From NCBI RefSeq assembly GCF_003722335.1, contig NZ_CP026100.1, positions 2,702,001 through 2,766,000 of the forward strand: DNA of 64,000 bases. The letters run 5' to 3'. Below the pieces are notes generated by a model, which worked only from the letters and a program-made list of their open reading frames with translations, did not search any database and was not told the origin of the DNA. Position numbers and translations under genes: made by a program. Of this stretch, positions 21,280 to 32,292 are shown piece after piece. How positions within the stretch are numbered: position 1 is the stretch's first letter; every line of letters begins with the position of its first letter. The DNA comes from Caulobacter flavus (GTDB lineage: Bacteria; Pseudomonadota; Alphaproteobacteria; Caulobacterales; Caulobacteraceae).

Positions 21280-21987
21280 TCAGGCCGCCCAGGCGGCCGC
21301 GAAGCGCTTCAGCTGCGAGCGGGCGGCGCTTTCGTGCACGGCGCCGGTGCGTTCCAGGCGCAGGAATAGGTCGCCGGCCGAGTGCGCGGCGCGGGCCGGC
21401 AGGCCCTGGCCGTTCAGACGCACGAGGCCCCGCTCGGCGGCCTTGGTCGAGATCCACACGGTGCGCGGACCGATGACGGTGTCCAGCTCGACCCGGCCGC
21501 CTTCGGCCAGAACCTTGGCGTCCAGGCGTACGGTCAGCCACAGGTCGTGGCCGCGCACCATGGCGATCGAGTCGGCCTTGATGCGGACGATCAAAAGGGT
21601 TTCGCCGACCCGGACGGTGTCGCCGTGGCGCAGGCCGGCGGGCAGGGTCAGGCGCAGGCGACGACCGGCGACCTCGGCTTCCAGCGCGCCGCCCAGGAAG
21701 GCGAAGGCCGGCTCGATGTCCAGCACGGCCTGGCTCGGCATGGCCGGGGTCTGGACGGTGGCCGGGGGGAAGCCCAGGCCGGCGGGCGCGTCGACGCCCT
21801 GCAGCATGCGATAGGCGGTCAGCACGTCGCGGAACAGGGCCGCGTCGCCGCCGGGACGGTCGGGGTGGGCGCGCTTGGCGGCCTCGCGATAGGCCGCGCG
21901 CAACTCGCGCTCGTCAGCGCCGGGCGCGACGCCCAGGATCGCGCGGGCGGCGGAAAGGGACAGGGAGGGGGCCGAGGCGGCGGTCAT
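21280..21987 (-). CDS. J-domain (DnaJ-like) protein
   Basis: This 235-aa protein has an N-terminal J-domain (about 10-65) with the HPD motif in KRAHPDRPGGD, which stimulates Hsp70 ATPase. A DnaJ C-terminal-type substrate-binding region follows (VAGRRLRLTLPAGLRHGDTV, then GPRTVWISTK). It lacks the Gly/Phe and zinc-finger regions of DnaJ, so it is a specialised class III or CbpA-like co-chaperone. The ATG at 21987 is chosen over a TTG at 22014. It converges on the TIGR02588 gene. Confidence 0.88.
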   Translation of the reverse strand: MTAASAPSLSLSAARAILGVAPGADERELRAAYREAAKRAHPDRPGGDAALFRDVLTAYRMLQGVDAPAGLGFPPATVQTPAMPSQAVLDIEPAFAFLGGALEAEVAGRRLRLTLPAGLRHGDTVRVGETLLIVRIKADSIAMVRGHDLWLTVRLDAKVLAEGGRVELDTVIGPRTVWISTKAAERGLVRLNGQGLPARAAHSAGDLFLRLERTGAVHESAARSQLKRFAAAWAA

Positions 21988-22035
21988 GCCGCGACCCTGC
22001 GCCGACTTGGTCAACGGGGCGTTAAGTTAACTTCT

Positions 22036-22377
22036 TCAGCGGATCAGTGCGGCGATCAGCGCGAAGATGCCGAACATCAACGCCATGCCGCCGAAGATGG
22101 CGATCACCGCCCATGTGCCGCTGCGCCTGTGCCAGGTCATGGGCACGTCGGTGTCGGGGCCCTCCGTCCGCGCGCGCCGGGCCCACCCCAGGGCGTGGCG
22201 CGCGGCGCCGATGCAGCCGACGATGAACAATGCTCCGTAGATCACGCCGCTGATCGCCCATTCGAAGGGACCCTCAGGCGCATGGGCGCGCAGCTTGTCG
22301 ATTGTCCAGTAGGCGCAGGCGCCCACCCACAACAGCAGCGGAAGCCAGGCGAAGCGGGCGCGGGTCGCGAGAGTCAT
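22036..22377 (-). CDS. Small integral membrane protein of unknown function
   Basis: This 113-aa protein has three hydrophobic segments: FAWLPLLLWVGACAYWTID, ISGVIYGALFIVGCIGAA and WAVIAIFGGMALMFGIFALI. A basic loop lies between the second and third. No family recognised. The start could be ATG 22377 or TTG 22413; neither has a strong SD. It diverges from pdxH. Confidence 0.7.
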   Translation of the reverse strand: MTLATRARFAWLPLLLWVGACAYWTIDKLRAHAPEGPFEWAISGVIYGALFIVGCIGAARHALGWARRARTEGPDTDVPMTWHRRSGTWAVIAIFGGMALMFGIFALIAALIR

Positions 22378-22451
22378 ACGCTGATATCTGAAGGGCGCGT
22401 AAGTGACGGTCAAGCATGGCCCCCGGCCGCGCGCGGGCCTATATCCAGCCC

Positions 22452-23120
22452 ATGACCGACGCCCCGCTGATCCCCGCCTCGCCGAGCGAAGACGACTACG
22501 TCGCCCAGGTGGCTTCCGCCACGCCGCCGCCGCTGCTGCCCGAGGGCGACCCGATCCACCTGTTCGGCGAGTGGCTGGCCGAGGCTGGTAAGTCCGAACC
22601 CAACGATCCCAACGCCATGACGGTCTCGACGGTCGACGAAAGCGGCATGCCGGATTCGCGGATGGTGCTGCTCAAGGACGTCGATAGCCGCGGCTTCGTC
22701 TTCTACACCAACCTCGAAAGCGCCAAGGGCCGGGAGCTGGCCGCCAATCCCAAGGCGGCCCTGCTGTTCCACTGGAAGTCGCTGCGCCGCCAGGTGCGGG
22801 TGCGCGGCGTGGTCGAGCCGGTCAGCGCGGCCGAGGCCGACGCCTATTTCGCCAGCCGCGCGCGCCACAGCCAGCTGGGCGCCTGGGCCAGCGACCAGTC
22901 GCGGCCGCTGCCCGACCGCCTGGCGCTGGAGCGCCGCGTGGCCGAGGCGGGCCTGAAGTACGGCCTGATCGGCAAGGTGCCGCGCCCGCCGCACTGGTCG
23001 GGCTTCCGCATCGTCCCGCAGGTCATCGAGTTCTGGCGCGATCGCCCGTTCCGCCTGCACGAACGCCTGGTCTATGAACGCGTCGACGGGGCCTGGACGA
23101 CGAAGCGGCTGTTCCCGTAG
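22452..23120 (+). CDS. pdxH: Pyridoxamine 5'-phosphate oxidase
   Basis: This 222-aa FMN enzyme makes pyridoxal 5'-phosphate from PNP or PMP, the last step of vitamin B6 synthesis and salvage. Family motifs are [70 protein letters not shown] and the C-terminal [13 protein letters not shown]. Length is typical. The ATG at 22452 begins [10 protein letters not shown]; an upstream ATG at 22416 is not needed. Confidence 0.96.
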   Translation: MTDAPLIPASPSEDDYVAQVASATPPPLLPEGDPIHLFGEWLAEAGKSEPNDPNAMTVSTVDESGMPDSRMVLLKDVDSRGFVFYTNLESAKGRELAANPKAALLFHWKSLRRQVRVRGVVEPVSAAEADAYFASRARHSQLGAWASDQSRPLPDRLALERRVAEAGLKYGLIGKVPRPPHWSGFRIVPQVIEFWRDRPFRLHERLVYERVDGAWTTKRLFP

Positions 23121-23136
23121 GTCTGGGGCCGCCAGC

Positions 23137-23634
23137 CTACCGCAGTCCCGCCTCCACGGCCGCCAGCTTGCGGCGGTAGAGGTCGTCGGGCCGGGGCTCG
23201 CCGAAGGCGTTGCAGTAGCGGGCGGTCGCCGTCTCGCGGAGCTTGGCGTCGAAGCCCTTGGCCTCCAGTCCGTGATCGCCGCAGCGCGCCGCGCCGGCTT
23301 CAAGCGCCACGGCCAGGCGGGCCAGCCTCACGGTCTCGCCCGCGCCCTTGGCGTCGCCGGTCCGCGCCTGCAGCCAGGCGATCTGCGGCAGCAGGGCGTA
23401 GTTGGCGGCCTCGTGCAGCGGCAGGCCGTCGGCGGCGCGCAGAGCCTTCAGCGCCTCGCGCTCGCGCCCGGCCGAAAGCTGGTCGTAGGCCTGGTCGATG
23501 GCGGCCGTGTAGCGGACGTCGGGACGGCCCGTCTCGCGCTGGGCGAAGAGGCCGGCGTCCGGGCCGGCGAAGGCCGTTACGGTCGAGGCGCTCGCGGCGA
23601 CGGCGAGCAGAGCGGTCATGACTGGGCGGCGCAT
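23137..23634 (-). CDS. Exported hypothetical protein
   Basis: This 165-aa protein has a signal peptide (MTALLAVAASASTVTAFAG) and an alpha-helical mature part resembling a short TPR-like array: AIDQAYDQLSAGREREALKA, IAWLQARTGDAKGAGETV and LAVALEAGAARCGDH. The two mature cysteines (near 126 and 143) could form a disulfide. AGGAC before ATG 23634 sets the start. No family recognised. It converges on pdxH. Confidence 0.7.
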   Translation of the reverse strand: MRRPVMTALLAVAASASTVTAFAGPDAGLFAQRETGRPDVRYTAAIDQAYDQLSAGREREALKALRAADGLPLHEAANYALLPQIAWLQARTGDAKGAGETVRLARLAVALEAGAARCGDHGLEAKGFDAKLRETATARYCNAFGEPRPDDLYRRKLAAVEAGLR

Positions 23635-23740
23635 GGGCGTCCTGCGGGGAAGAGCCAGGATTGGCGCTGGTAGATTATCACCTTCCGATTCGTGCATAAG
23701 TTGCGTGGTGGCAACGCTCGCCCTTAATTTTCGAGCGTTC

Positions 23741-24361
23741 TCAGCGCGTTCCGTAGCGGGCCAGGAACGTCTCGACGGCGTCCTCGGCGATCTGGTTCAC
23801 CGGCCGGTCGGGCTGCACGTCGTCGCCGGCCGACAGGCCCAGCACCAGGGTGGCGTGGTCCAGCATGCCCATCAGCTGGCCGGCCGCCCACGAGGGTTTG
23901 TCGACCTTCAGTTCCCCCGAGGCGTTCAGGTCCTTGACCACCTGGATCGCCGCCCCGCCCAGGGACTCGCGCGCCGCTCCCAGGAAGTGGTCGGCCACCC
24001 CCTCGAACCGCCGGCGCTCGGCAGTGACCATCCGGAACATCGCCCGGGTGGCCGGCGTGGCGAAGAACTCGGCATAGGCCCGGGACAGCGCGGTGAGGCG
24101 CGCGCGGGCGTCGCCGATCGCCTTGGTGCTTTCGCGCACGGGCTCGGCCATCGTCCGTACGCTGTCGACGACCACGGTGCGGAACAGCTCGGCCTTGCTG
24201 GGGAAGTAGGCGTAGAGGGTGGCGGTCGAGACGCCCGCCGCGCGAGCCACCGCCTCCATTCCGGCGTCCGCGTAGCCTTCCTTGAGGAAGATGTCGCGAG
24301 CCGCGGCCAGGATCTCCGCCTTCTTGTGCTCGGACCGCTTCAGTCCGGCGCCGATCAGCAT
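23741..24361 (-). CDS. TetR/AcrR family transcriptional regulator
   Basis: This 206-aa repressor has an N-terminal TetR helix-turn-helix: AEILAAARDIFLKEGYADAG, then VARAAGVSTATLYAYFPSKA. The C-terminal domain resembles the TetR_C AefR-like type (TRAMFRMVTAERRRFEGVAD). The ATG at 24361 has GAGGAA five bases upstream. No efflux or metabolic target gene lies next to it, so the ligand is unknown. Confidence 0.92.
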   Translation of the reverse strand: MLIGAGLKRSEHKKAEILAAARDIFLKEGYADAGMEAVARAAGVSTATLYAYFPSKAELFRTVVVDSVRTMAEPVRESTKAIGDARARLTALSRAYAEFFATPATRAMFRMVTAERRRFEGVADHFLGAARESLGGAAIQVVKDLNASGELKVDKPSWAAGQLMGMLDHATLVLGLSAGDDVQPDRPVNQIAEDAVETFLARYGTR

Positions 24362-24509
24362 GGGATTCCTCAACATCAGACTGTGATGACCAAACGCTAC
24401 TATCGCGTAAGTAGATCGCGCAAGCGTCCGCGAGGACTTGTGCCGAACTTTGCGCTATGGGACGCCCCGGCGCCGCCGATAGGGCGGCCGAAGACGAAGG
24501 TTGGACGGC

Positions 24510-26009
24510 GTGATCAAGGACGCGGAAGCGGCGCGCGAGCAGGAAGTGGCGGCCTGGCTGGGAGCCAAGGCCGACCAGACGATCGAGACCTCATGCGCGC
24601 GGGTGTTCCTGGTGGGCGAGTCCGCCTTCAAGGTGAAGCGCCCGGTCGACTTCGGTTTCCTCGACTATTCGACGCTGGAGCTGCGCCGCTGGTCGCTGCA
24701 GCGCGAGCTGTCGTTCAACCGCGCCGCCGCGCCCGACATCTATCGCGCCGTGCGCCAGCTGACCCGGACCGCCGACGGCGGGATCGAGATCGACGGGGCC
24801 GGCGAGGTTGTCGAGTACCTGCTGGAGATGCGCCGGTTCGACGGCGAATCCGTGCTGGCCTCGCAGCCCTGGGCCATCGACGACGCGCTGGAGGAGTCGC
24901 TGGGCCGCACCATCGCCCAGTTCCACGCCGGCGCCGCGCTGCGCCCGCAGGGCGGCGGCGTGTCGGCCCTGGGCTACACCATCGCCTCCAACGCCAACCT
25001 GCTGCGGGGCCTCGCCCCGCGCCTGGGCGCCCAGGCCGTCGAGCGGCTGATCGAGGAGACGGACCTGGCCCTCAAGCGCCTGGGGCCCCAGCTCGACGCC
25101 CGCGCCGGCCAGGGCTTCGCCCGCCACTGCCACGGCGACCTGCACCTGGGGAACATCCTGATCGAGGAGGGCAAGCCGATCCTCTTCGACTGCATCGAGT
25201 TCAACGACGCCCTGTCGGACATCGACGTCCAGTACGACCTGGCGTTCCTGCTGATGGACCTGGACTTCCGCCGCCGCCGCGACGCCGCCGGGCGGGTGCT
25301 GAACGCCTATCTCGACGAGGCGGCTCGCACCTTCGGCGAGGGGCTGTGGACAGGCCTGGCCGCCCTGCCGCTGATGCTCAGCGTCCGCGCCGCCGTGCGC
25401 ACCCACGTCTGGGCCTATACCGGCGACGACGAGGCCGCGCGCGCCTATCTGGCCACGGCCATCGAGCACCTGGCTCCCAAGCCGGTCAGTCTGGTGGCCA
25501 CGGGCGGCCTGTCGGGCTCGGGCAAGTCGACCTTCGCCCGCGTCTGCGCGCCGGGCCTGGGCGCCGCGCCCGGCGCGGTGGTGCTGCGCACCGACGAGAT
25601 CCGCAAGCGCCTGTGGAACGTGCCATCGCTGCAGCGGCTGCCCAAGGAGGCCTATACCTCCGAAGTCAGCGACAAGGTCTATGACGAGCTGTTCCGCGAC
25701 GCCGAACTGGTGCTCAAGGCCGGTCGTTCGGTCGTGGTCGACGCCGTGTTCATCAAGCCCGAGCAGCGCGCCCGCGCCGAAGCGCTCGCCAAGAAGCTCG
25801 ACGTCGCGTTCCAGGGCGTCTGGCTTGAAGCGCCCGCCGACGTCCTGCGCGCCCGGGTCGCCGCCCGCGTCAACGACGCCTCCGACGCCGACGTCGCCGT
25901 GCTGGAAAGCCAGCTGGTCCGCGAGACGGGCGACATCGACTGGCGCCGTGTCGACACCGTCAGCGCCTTCGAGGACGAGGCCAGGGCCCTGGCTGAGCAG
26001 ATGGGGTGA
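24510..26009 (+). CDS. Phosphotransferase/P-loop kinase fusion protein
   Basis: This 499-aa protein joins two kinase folds. Residues 1-325 look like an aminoglycoside phosphotransferase-type domain (COG2187), with KVKRPVDFGFLDY, the catalytic HCHGDLHLGNIL and the metal-binding region FDCIEFNDALSDIDVQYDLA. Residues 326-499 are an AAA/zeta-toxin-like P-loop kinase (COG0645) with GGLSGSGKSTFAR and VVDAVFIKPEQRARAE. The substrate of such two-domain proteins is unknown. A GTG at 24510 with GAAGG nine bases upstream is preferred to a TTG at 24501. Confidence 0.85.
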   Translation: MIKDAEAAREQEVAAWLGAKADQTIETSCARVFLVGESAFKVKRPVDFGFLDYSTLELRRWSLQRELSFNRAAAPDIYRAVRQLTRTADGGIEIDGAGEVVEYLLEMRRFDGESVLASQPWAIDDALEESLGRTIAQFHAGAALRPQGGGVSALGYTIASNANLLRGLAPRLGAQAVERLIEETDLALKRLGPQLDARAGQGFARHCHGDLHLGNILIEEGKPILFDCIEFNDALSDIDVQYDLAFLLMDLDFRRRRDAAGRVLNAYLDEAARTFGEGLWTGLAALPLMLSVRAAVRTHVWAYTGDDEAARAYLATAIEHLAPKPVSLVATGGLSGSGKSTFARVCAPGLGAAPGAVVLRTDEIRKRLWNVPSLQRLPKEAYTSEVSDKVYDELFRDAELVLKAGRSVVVDAVFIKPEQRARAEALAKKLDVAFQGVWLEAPADVLRARVAARVNDASDADVAVLESQLVRETGDIDWRRVDTVSAFEDEARALAEQMG

Positions 26010-26020
26010 CGGATTAGGAA

Positions 26021-26060
26021 CCTCCCCCTGTGGGGGAGGCGGCCGTAGGCCGGTGGGGGG
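26021..26060. repeat. GC-rich palindromic repeat module
   Basis: CCTCCCCCTGTGGGGGAGG is followed by GGCCGTAGGCC and GGTGGGGGG. It is a variant of the modules at 1283, 44698, 45362, 45520 and 52970. A complementary copy of its first hairpin (CCCCCACAGGGGGAGGTTCC) stands right of the IS. Confidence 0.75.
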
Positions 26061-26140
26061 AAGTTTTCAGCTTCCGAACCACTGGCCAGCTTCGCAATTC
26101 CTCCCCCCCACCGATCGCTGCGCGATCACCTCCCCCCTCT

Positions 26141-27271
26141 GGGGGACCGCTGCAATACGCCTCTGTAGGAGTGCTGGGGACGCGGAGTGGTCGTTCTGAG
26201 GCCTCCTTTTGGAGGTCTCAGGTCGATCGGGACGGACGGGTGGCGTGATCAGGCCGTCAGGATGGCGGCGCGGCGCAGGTTGAAGGCCATGGCGGTGAGC
26301 AGCACTTGGCCGGCGGCCTTGGCCATCCCCAGATAGCGAACCCGCGTCAGACCCATGCGGCGCTTCCAGGTGGCGAAAGTGGTTTCCACGGCGGCGCGAC
26401 GACGGGCGATCAGGTCGTTAAGGCGCTTCTGGCGATCGCTCAGGGGATGATAGCGGTTGGGGCGGCGCATCAGTCTGGGCTTCACGCCGGCCTGCTTGAG
26501 CCGATCGCGGCGAGCGTGGGTGTCATAGGCCTTGTCGGCGTAGACGGCCGCCTCGTCGCCCCGGATCAGGGCGTCGGCCGGGACGGTGTCGTTGACGTTT
26601 GCGGGGGTGGTGATCACCGCCCGCACCAAGCCCGAGCCCTGATCGACATTCACGTGGGCCTTGTAGCCGTAGGTCGAGCCAGACTTGCCCTTGTGCTTGG
26701 CGAAGGCCGCGTCGGGGTCCCTGGCCTTCGCCAGGGCATCGGGACCGCCCCGGGGACGTGGCGTGGCCGCCTCGATCAAGGTGGCGTCCAGCATCGCGCC
26801 CTGCTTGAGCACCAGGCCCGCGCCTTCCAACTGGCGATCCAGCTCGTCGAACAGCCGCTCGAGCAATCGCTGGCTCACCAACCGGTTACGAAACCGGCAC
26901 AGCGTCGTGTGATCGGGAACCGCGTCCTCCAGGCTCAGCCCCACAAACCGGCTGAACGAAAGGCTGTCGCCCAGCCGGAACTCCAGCTCAGCGTCCGATA
27001 ACCCGTACCAGGCCTGCAGCAGGAGCGCCTTGAACAGCAGCAGCGGCCGGTAGCCCGGACGTCCCGGGCCATCCTCGCGAAGACCCGCCAGGGCCTTCTC
27101 GAAGCCCGACCAGTCCACCAGCGCCGACACTCGATCCAACGCCGCGCTGCCCGCCCGGCGACCAGCGCCGATCTCTCCAAATCCAAGCTGGCCCGTCGCC
27201 TTCACCGACATCGCAATCCTCCCGCTTCAACGCCAAGGAATCACAGCCAGCCAATTTCGCAACAGTCCCCC
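26141..27271 (-). mobile_element. IS5-family insertion sequence (1131 bp)
   Basis: The imperfect terminal inverted repeats are GGGGGACCGCTGCAATA at the left and GGGGGACTGTTGCGAAATT (complement) at the right. It encodes one full-length transposase. It sits in the stem-loop of GC-rich repeats. The 3-bp flanks differ (TCT left, ACA right), so a target duplication is not conserved and a rearrangement between repeat copies is possible. Because G5/C5 also belong to the repeats, the outer ends are uncertain by about five bases. Confidence 0.85.
26249..27211 (-). CDS. IS5 family transposase
   Basis: This 320-aa DDE transposase appears intact. The DUF772-type N-terminal domain has RPLLLFKALLLQAWYGLSD and DHTTLCRFRNRL. 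The DDE core has MLDATLIEA (first Asp), AVYADKAYDT (second Asp) and RRRAAVETTFATWKRRMGL (Glu), and YGYKAHV lies between. GGGAGGA precedes the ATG at good spacing. No frameshift is seen, so the element could be active and could also act on the MITE at 1172. Confidence 0.95.
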   Translation of the reverse strand: MSVKATGQLGFGEIGAGRRAGSAALDRVSALVDWSGFEKALAGLREDGPGRPGYRPLLLFKALLLQAWYGLSDAELEFRLGDSLSFSRFVGLSLEDAVPDHTTLCRFRNRLVSQRLLERLFDELDRQLEGAGLVLKQGAMLDATLIEAATPRPRGGPDALAKARDPDAAFAKHKGKSGSTYGYKAHVNVDQGSGLVRAVITTPANVNDTVPADALIRGDEAAVYADKAYDTHARRDRLKQAGVKPRLMRRPNRYHPLSDRQKRLNDLIARRRAAVETTFATWKRRMGLTRVRYLGMAKAAGQVLLTAMAFNLRRAAILTA

Positions 27272-27295
27272 ACAGGGGGAGGTTCCTACCGCGTC

Positions 27296-29050
27296 CTACC
27301 CCACCGCCGCCGCCGGCGGGGGCGTACGGTCCACGGCCATGGCGATGGCCGAGATCAGGTCCAGCGGCTTGACCGGCTTGCCCAGGTGCTCGTCGAAGCC
27401 CAGCTTCAGGAAGCGCTCGCGGTCGCCGGCCATGGCCGAGGCGGTCAGGGCGATCACCGGGGTGTTGGCCGCGCCGGCCGCGCCCGAGCGGATCTCGGAA
27501 AGGGCCGTCACGCCGTCCATCACCGGCATGTTGATGTCCATCAGCACGCAGTCGAAATGCGAGGCCTTCAGCGCGTCCAGCGCCTGTCGGCCGTCCTCCA
27601 CCACCGTCAGGTCGACGCCGGCGGCTTCCAGCATCAGCCGCACGACCATCTGGTTCATCGGGTTGTCCTCGGCCATCAGCACGCGCGGAACCGCGCCTTC
27701 GTCCTCGACGGCTTCGGGCGCGGGGGCGGGCAGGGGCGGGGCTTCGGGCCGGCGCGCGCGGATCAGGAACAGGAAGCGCGCCCCGCGCTGGGCGGGCTCC
27801 AGGCTGAGGTCGCCGCCCATGCGCCGAGCCAGGGCGCGGGCGATGGTCAGGCCAAGGCCCATGCCGCCATAGGCCCGCGACACGCTCTCGTCGGCCTGGG
27901 TGAAGCTCTCGAAGATCCGCTCGGCGTAGGCCGGGTCGATTCCCGGGCCGGTGTCGGCGATGCGCACGGCCACGGTCTCCAGGCCGTCGGGCGCGGCGCC
28001 CTGGCCCGAGACCTCGATGGTCACCCCGCCCACGCGGGTGAACTTCAGCGCGTTCGACAGCAGGCCGCCCAGCACCTGCCGGATCCGCGCGGGGTCGGCG
28101 TGCAGCCGCTCGGGCGCGGACGGGTCGATGCGCACGTCCACCGACAGGCCGCGCACCATGGCCATGTCGCGCCAGGTGTCGGCCACGGCGTGCACCAGGT
28201 CGTGCAGGTCGAAGTCGCACGGCGTCAGCTCGGCGTCGCCGGCGTCGAGGCGGGCGATGTCGAGCACGTCGTTGAGCAACTGCATCAGGCTGTCGCCCGA
28301 ATGGATCATCAGCTCCACGTAGTCGCGCTGGCGCTCGTCGAGATCGGTGCCCTTCAGGGCGTGGGCCAAGCCCAGCAGGCCGTTCATCGGCGTGCGCATC
28401 TCGTGGCTCATGGTCGCCACGAACACCGACTTCACGCGCGAGGCGGCCAGGGCCCGCTCCTTCTCCTGCCGCAGGCCGCGCGTCAGCTCGTCCATCTTGC
28501 GGGCGGCGGCGCGGTTGAGCAGCATGGCGTTGATGGTGGTCGCCACCAGCATCAGGATCGCCCAGCGGTTGGTCAGGTGGCCGGGGCCGTGCGGATCGTT
28601 CGGCAGGAACGGGAAGGCGACCAGGCACAGCAGCGGCGGGGCGGTGGTGATCGCCAGAAGGCTGATCGGCTGGTGGCGGAAGTTCTGGGTGAAGATGATC
28701 TGGCCCGCGCATACCCCGAGGGCCGCCAGGCGCAGGTCCTGGTGCGGGAACATCCAAAGCGCCACCGCCAGCCACGACCACACCACGTTGATCGGAATCG
28801 AGGCCAGCACGAACAGCGCCCGCAGGCGGTCGGTCGTGGACCCCGTGAAGCGGCGGATGACCAGCGAGGCCAGGGCCTCGCCCGTCGCCAGGGCGGCGAA
28901 CCAGCCGGCGGCCATGGCTGGACCCAGAGCGATCCCGACGACCATGGCCACCAGAGCGGCGGAGACCAGGCGCGCGACCGTCAGGCGACGCGTGTCGTTC
29001 GCCACCTCGTCCAGCCGTTCGTCGGCGCCTAGAGCATCGAGCCAGTTCAA
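27296..29050 (-). CDS. Membrane-bound hybrid histidine kinase
   Basis: This 584-aa kinase has a membrane domain of about five or six helices in residues 25-180. Landmarks are VSAALVAMVVGIALGPAMAA, LFVLASIPINVVWSWLAVAL and WAILMLVATTINAMLLN; the short loops suggest a MASE-like sensor. HisKA follows with MSHEMRTPMNG (His216), then HATPase_c (LLSNALKFT, DTGPGID, GGMGLGL), and a receiver with VLMAEDNPMNQ and VLMDINMPVMDG. No phosphotransferase partner is nearby. The gene ends 24 bp from the IS right end, so the IS nearly hit it. Confidence 0.92.
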   Translation of the reverse strand: MNWLDALGADERLDEVANDTRRLTVARLVSAALVAMVVGIALGPAMAAGWFAALATGEALASLVIRRFTGSTTDRLRALFVLASIPINVVWSWLAVALWMFPHQDLRLAALGVCAGQIIFTQNFRHQPISLLAITTAPPLLCLVAFPFLPNDPHGPGHLTNRWAILMLVATTINAMLLNRAAARKMDELTRGLRQEKERALAASRVKSVFVATMSHEMRTPMNGLLGLAHALKGTDLDERQRDYVELMIHSGDSLMQLLNDVLDIARLDAGDAELTPCDFDLHDLVHAVADTWRDMAMVRGLSVDVRIDPSAPERLHADPARIRQVLGGLLSNALKFTRVGGVTIEVSGQGAAPDGLETVAVRIADTGPGIDPAYAERIFESFTQADESVSRAYGGMGLGLTIARALARRMGGDLSLEPAQRGARFLFLIRARRPEAPPLPAPAPEAVEDEGAVPRVLMAEDNPMNQMVVRLMLEAAGVDLTVVEDGRQALDALKASHFDCVLMDINMPVMDGVTALSEIRSGAAGAANTPVIALTASAMAGDRERFLKLGFDEHLGKPVKPLDLISAIAMAVDRTPPPAAAVG

Positions 29051-29312
29051 GGCCGTGCACCCCGTCCCGCACCTGGTGCGAACCAGGCAGCGCTGAAGCT
29101 AACCGCAAAACGACGTTCTGGGAGTGAACGGGGCATGCGGCCGATCAGCGCGGCCGTGTAGAAGGTCCAGTACTCTACGCCTCCGTGCAGATGCGCGCAA
29201 AGTCGGCCGCCAAACCTTCGCTCGCCTCGGGCGCGCCATGCGTTGCGCCGCCGGTCGGGCGCCGCTAGCCTCTCCTGAACAACGATAAGCAGGACGCGGG
29301 AGAGCGGTTTCG

Positions 29313-32201
<2,889 letters not shown>

Positions 32202-32292
32202 AAACCCGATCCACCCATCCGGGTGTGTGATTTGATACAACCTTCGGGCGTCTAGTGGCGCAATCTGCATGAGAGCGATTGGGGAGGCTCTC

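Noticed and set aside
22019-22034. Possible CtrA box at GTTAAGTTAAC
   Set aside because: The two TTAA are separated by one base, not seven, and the site lies between convergent or codirectional gene ends.
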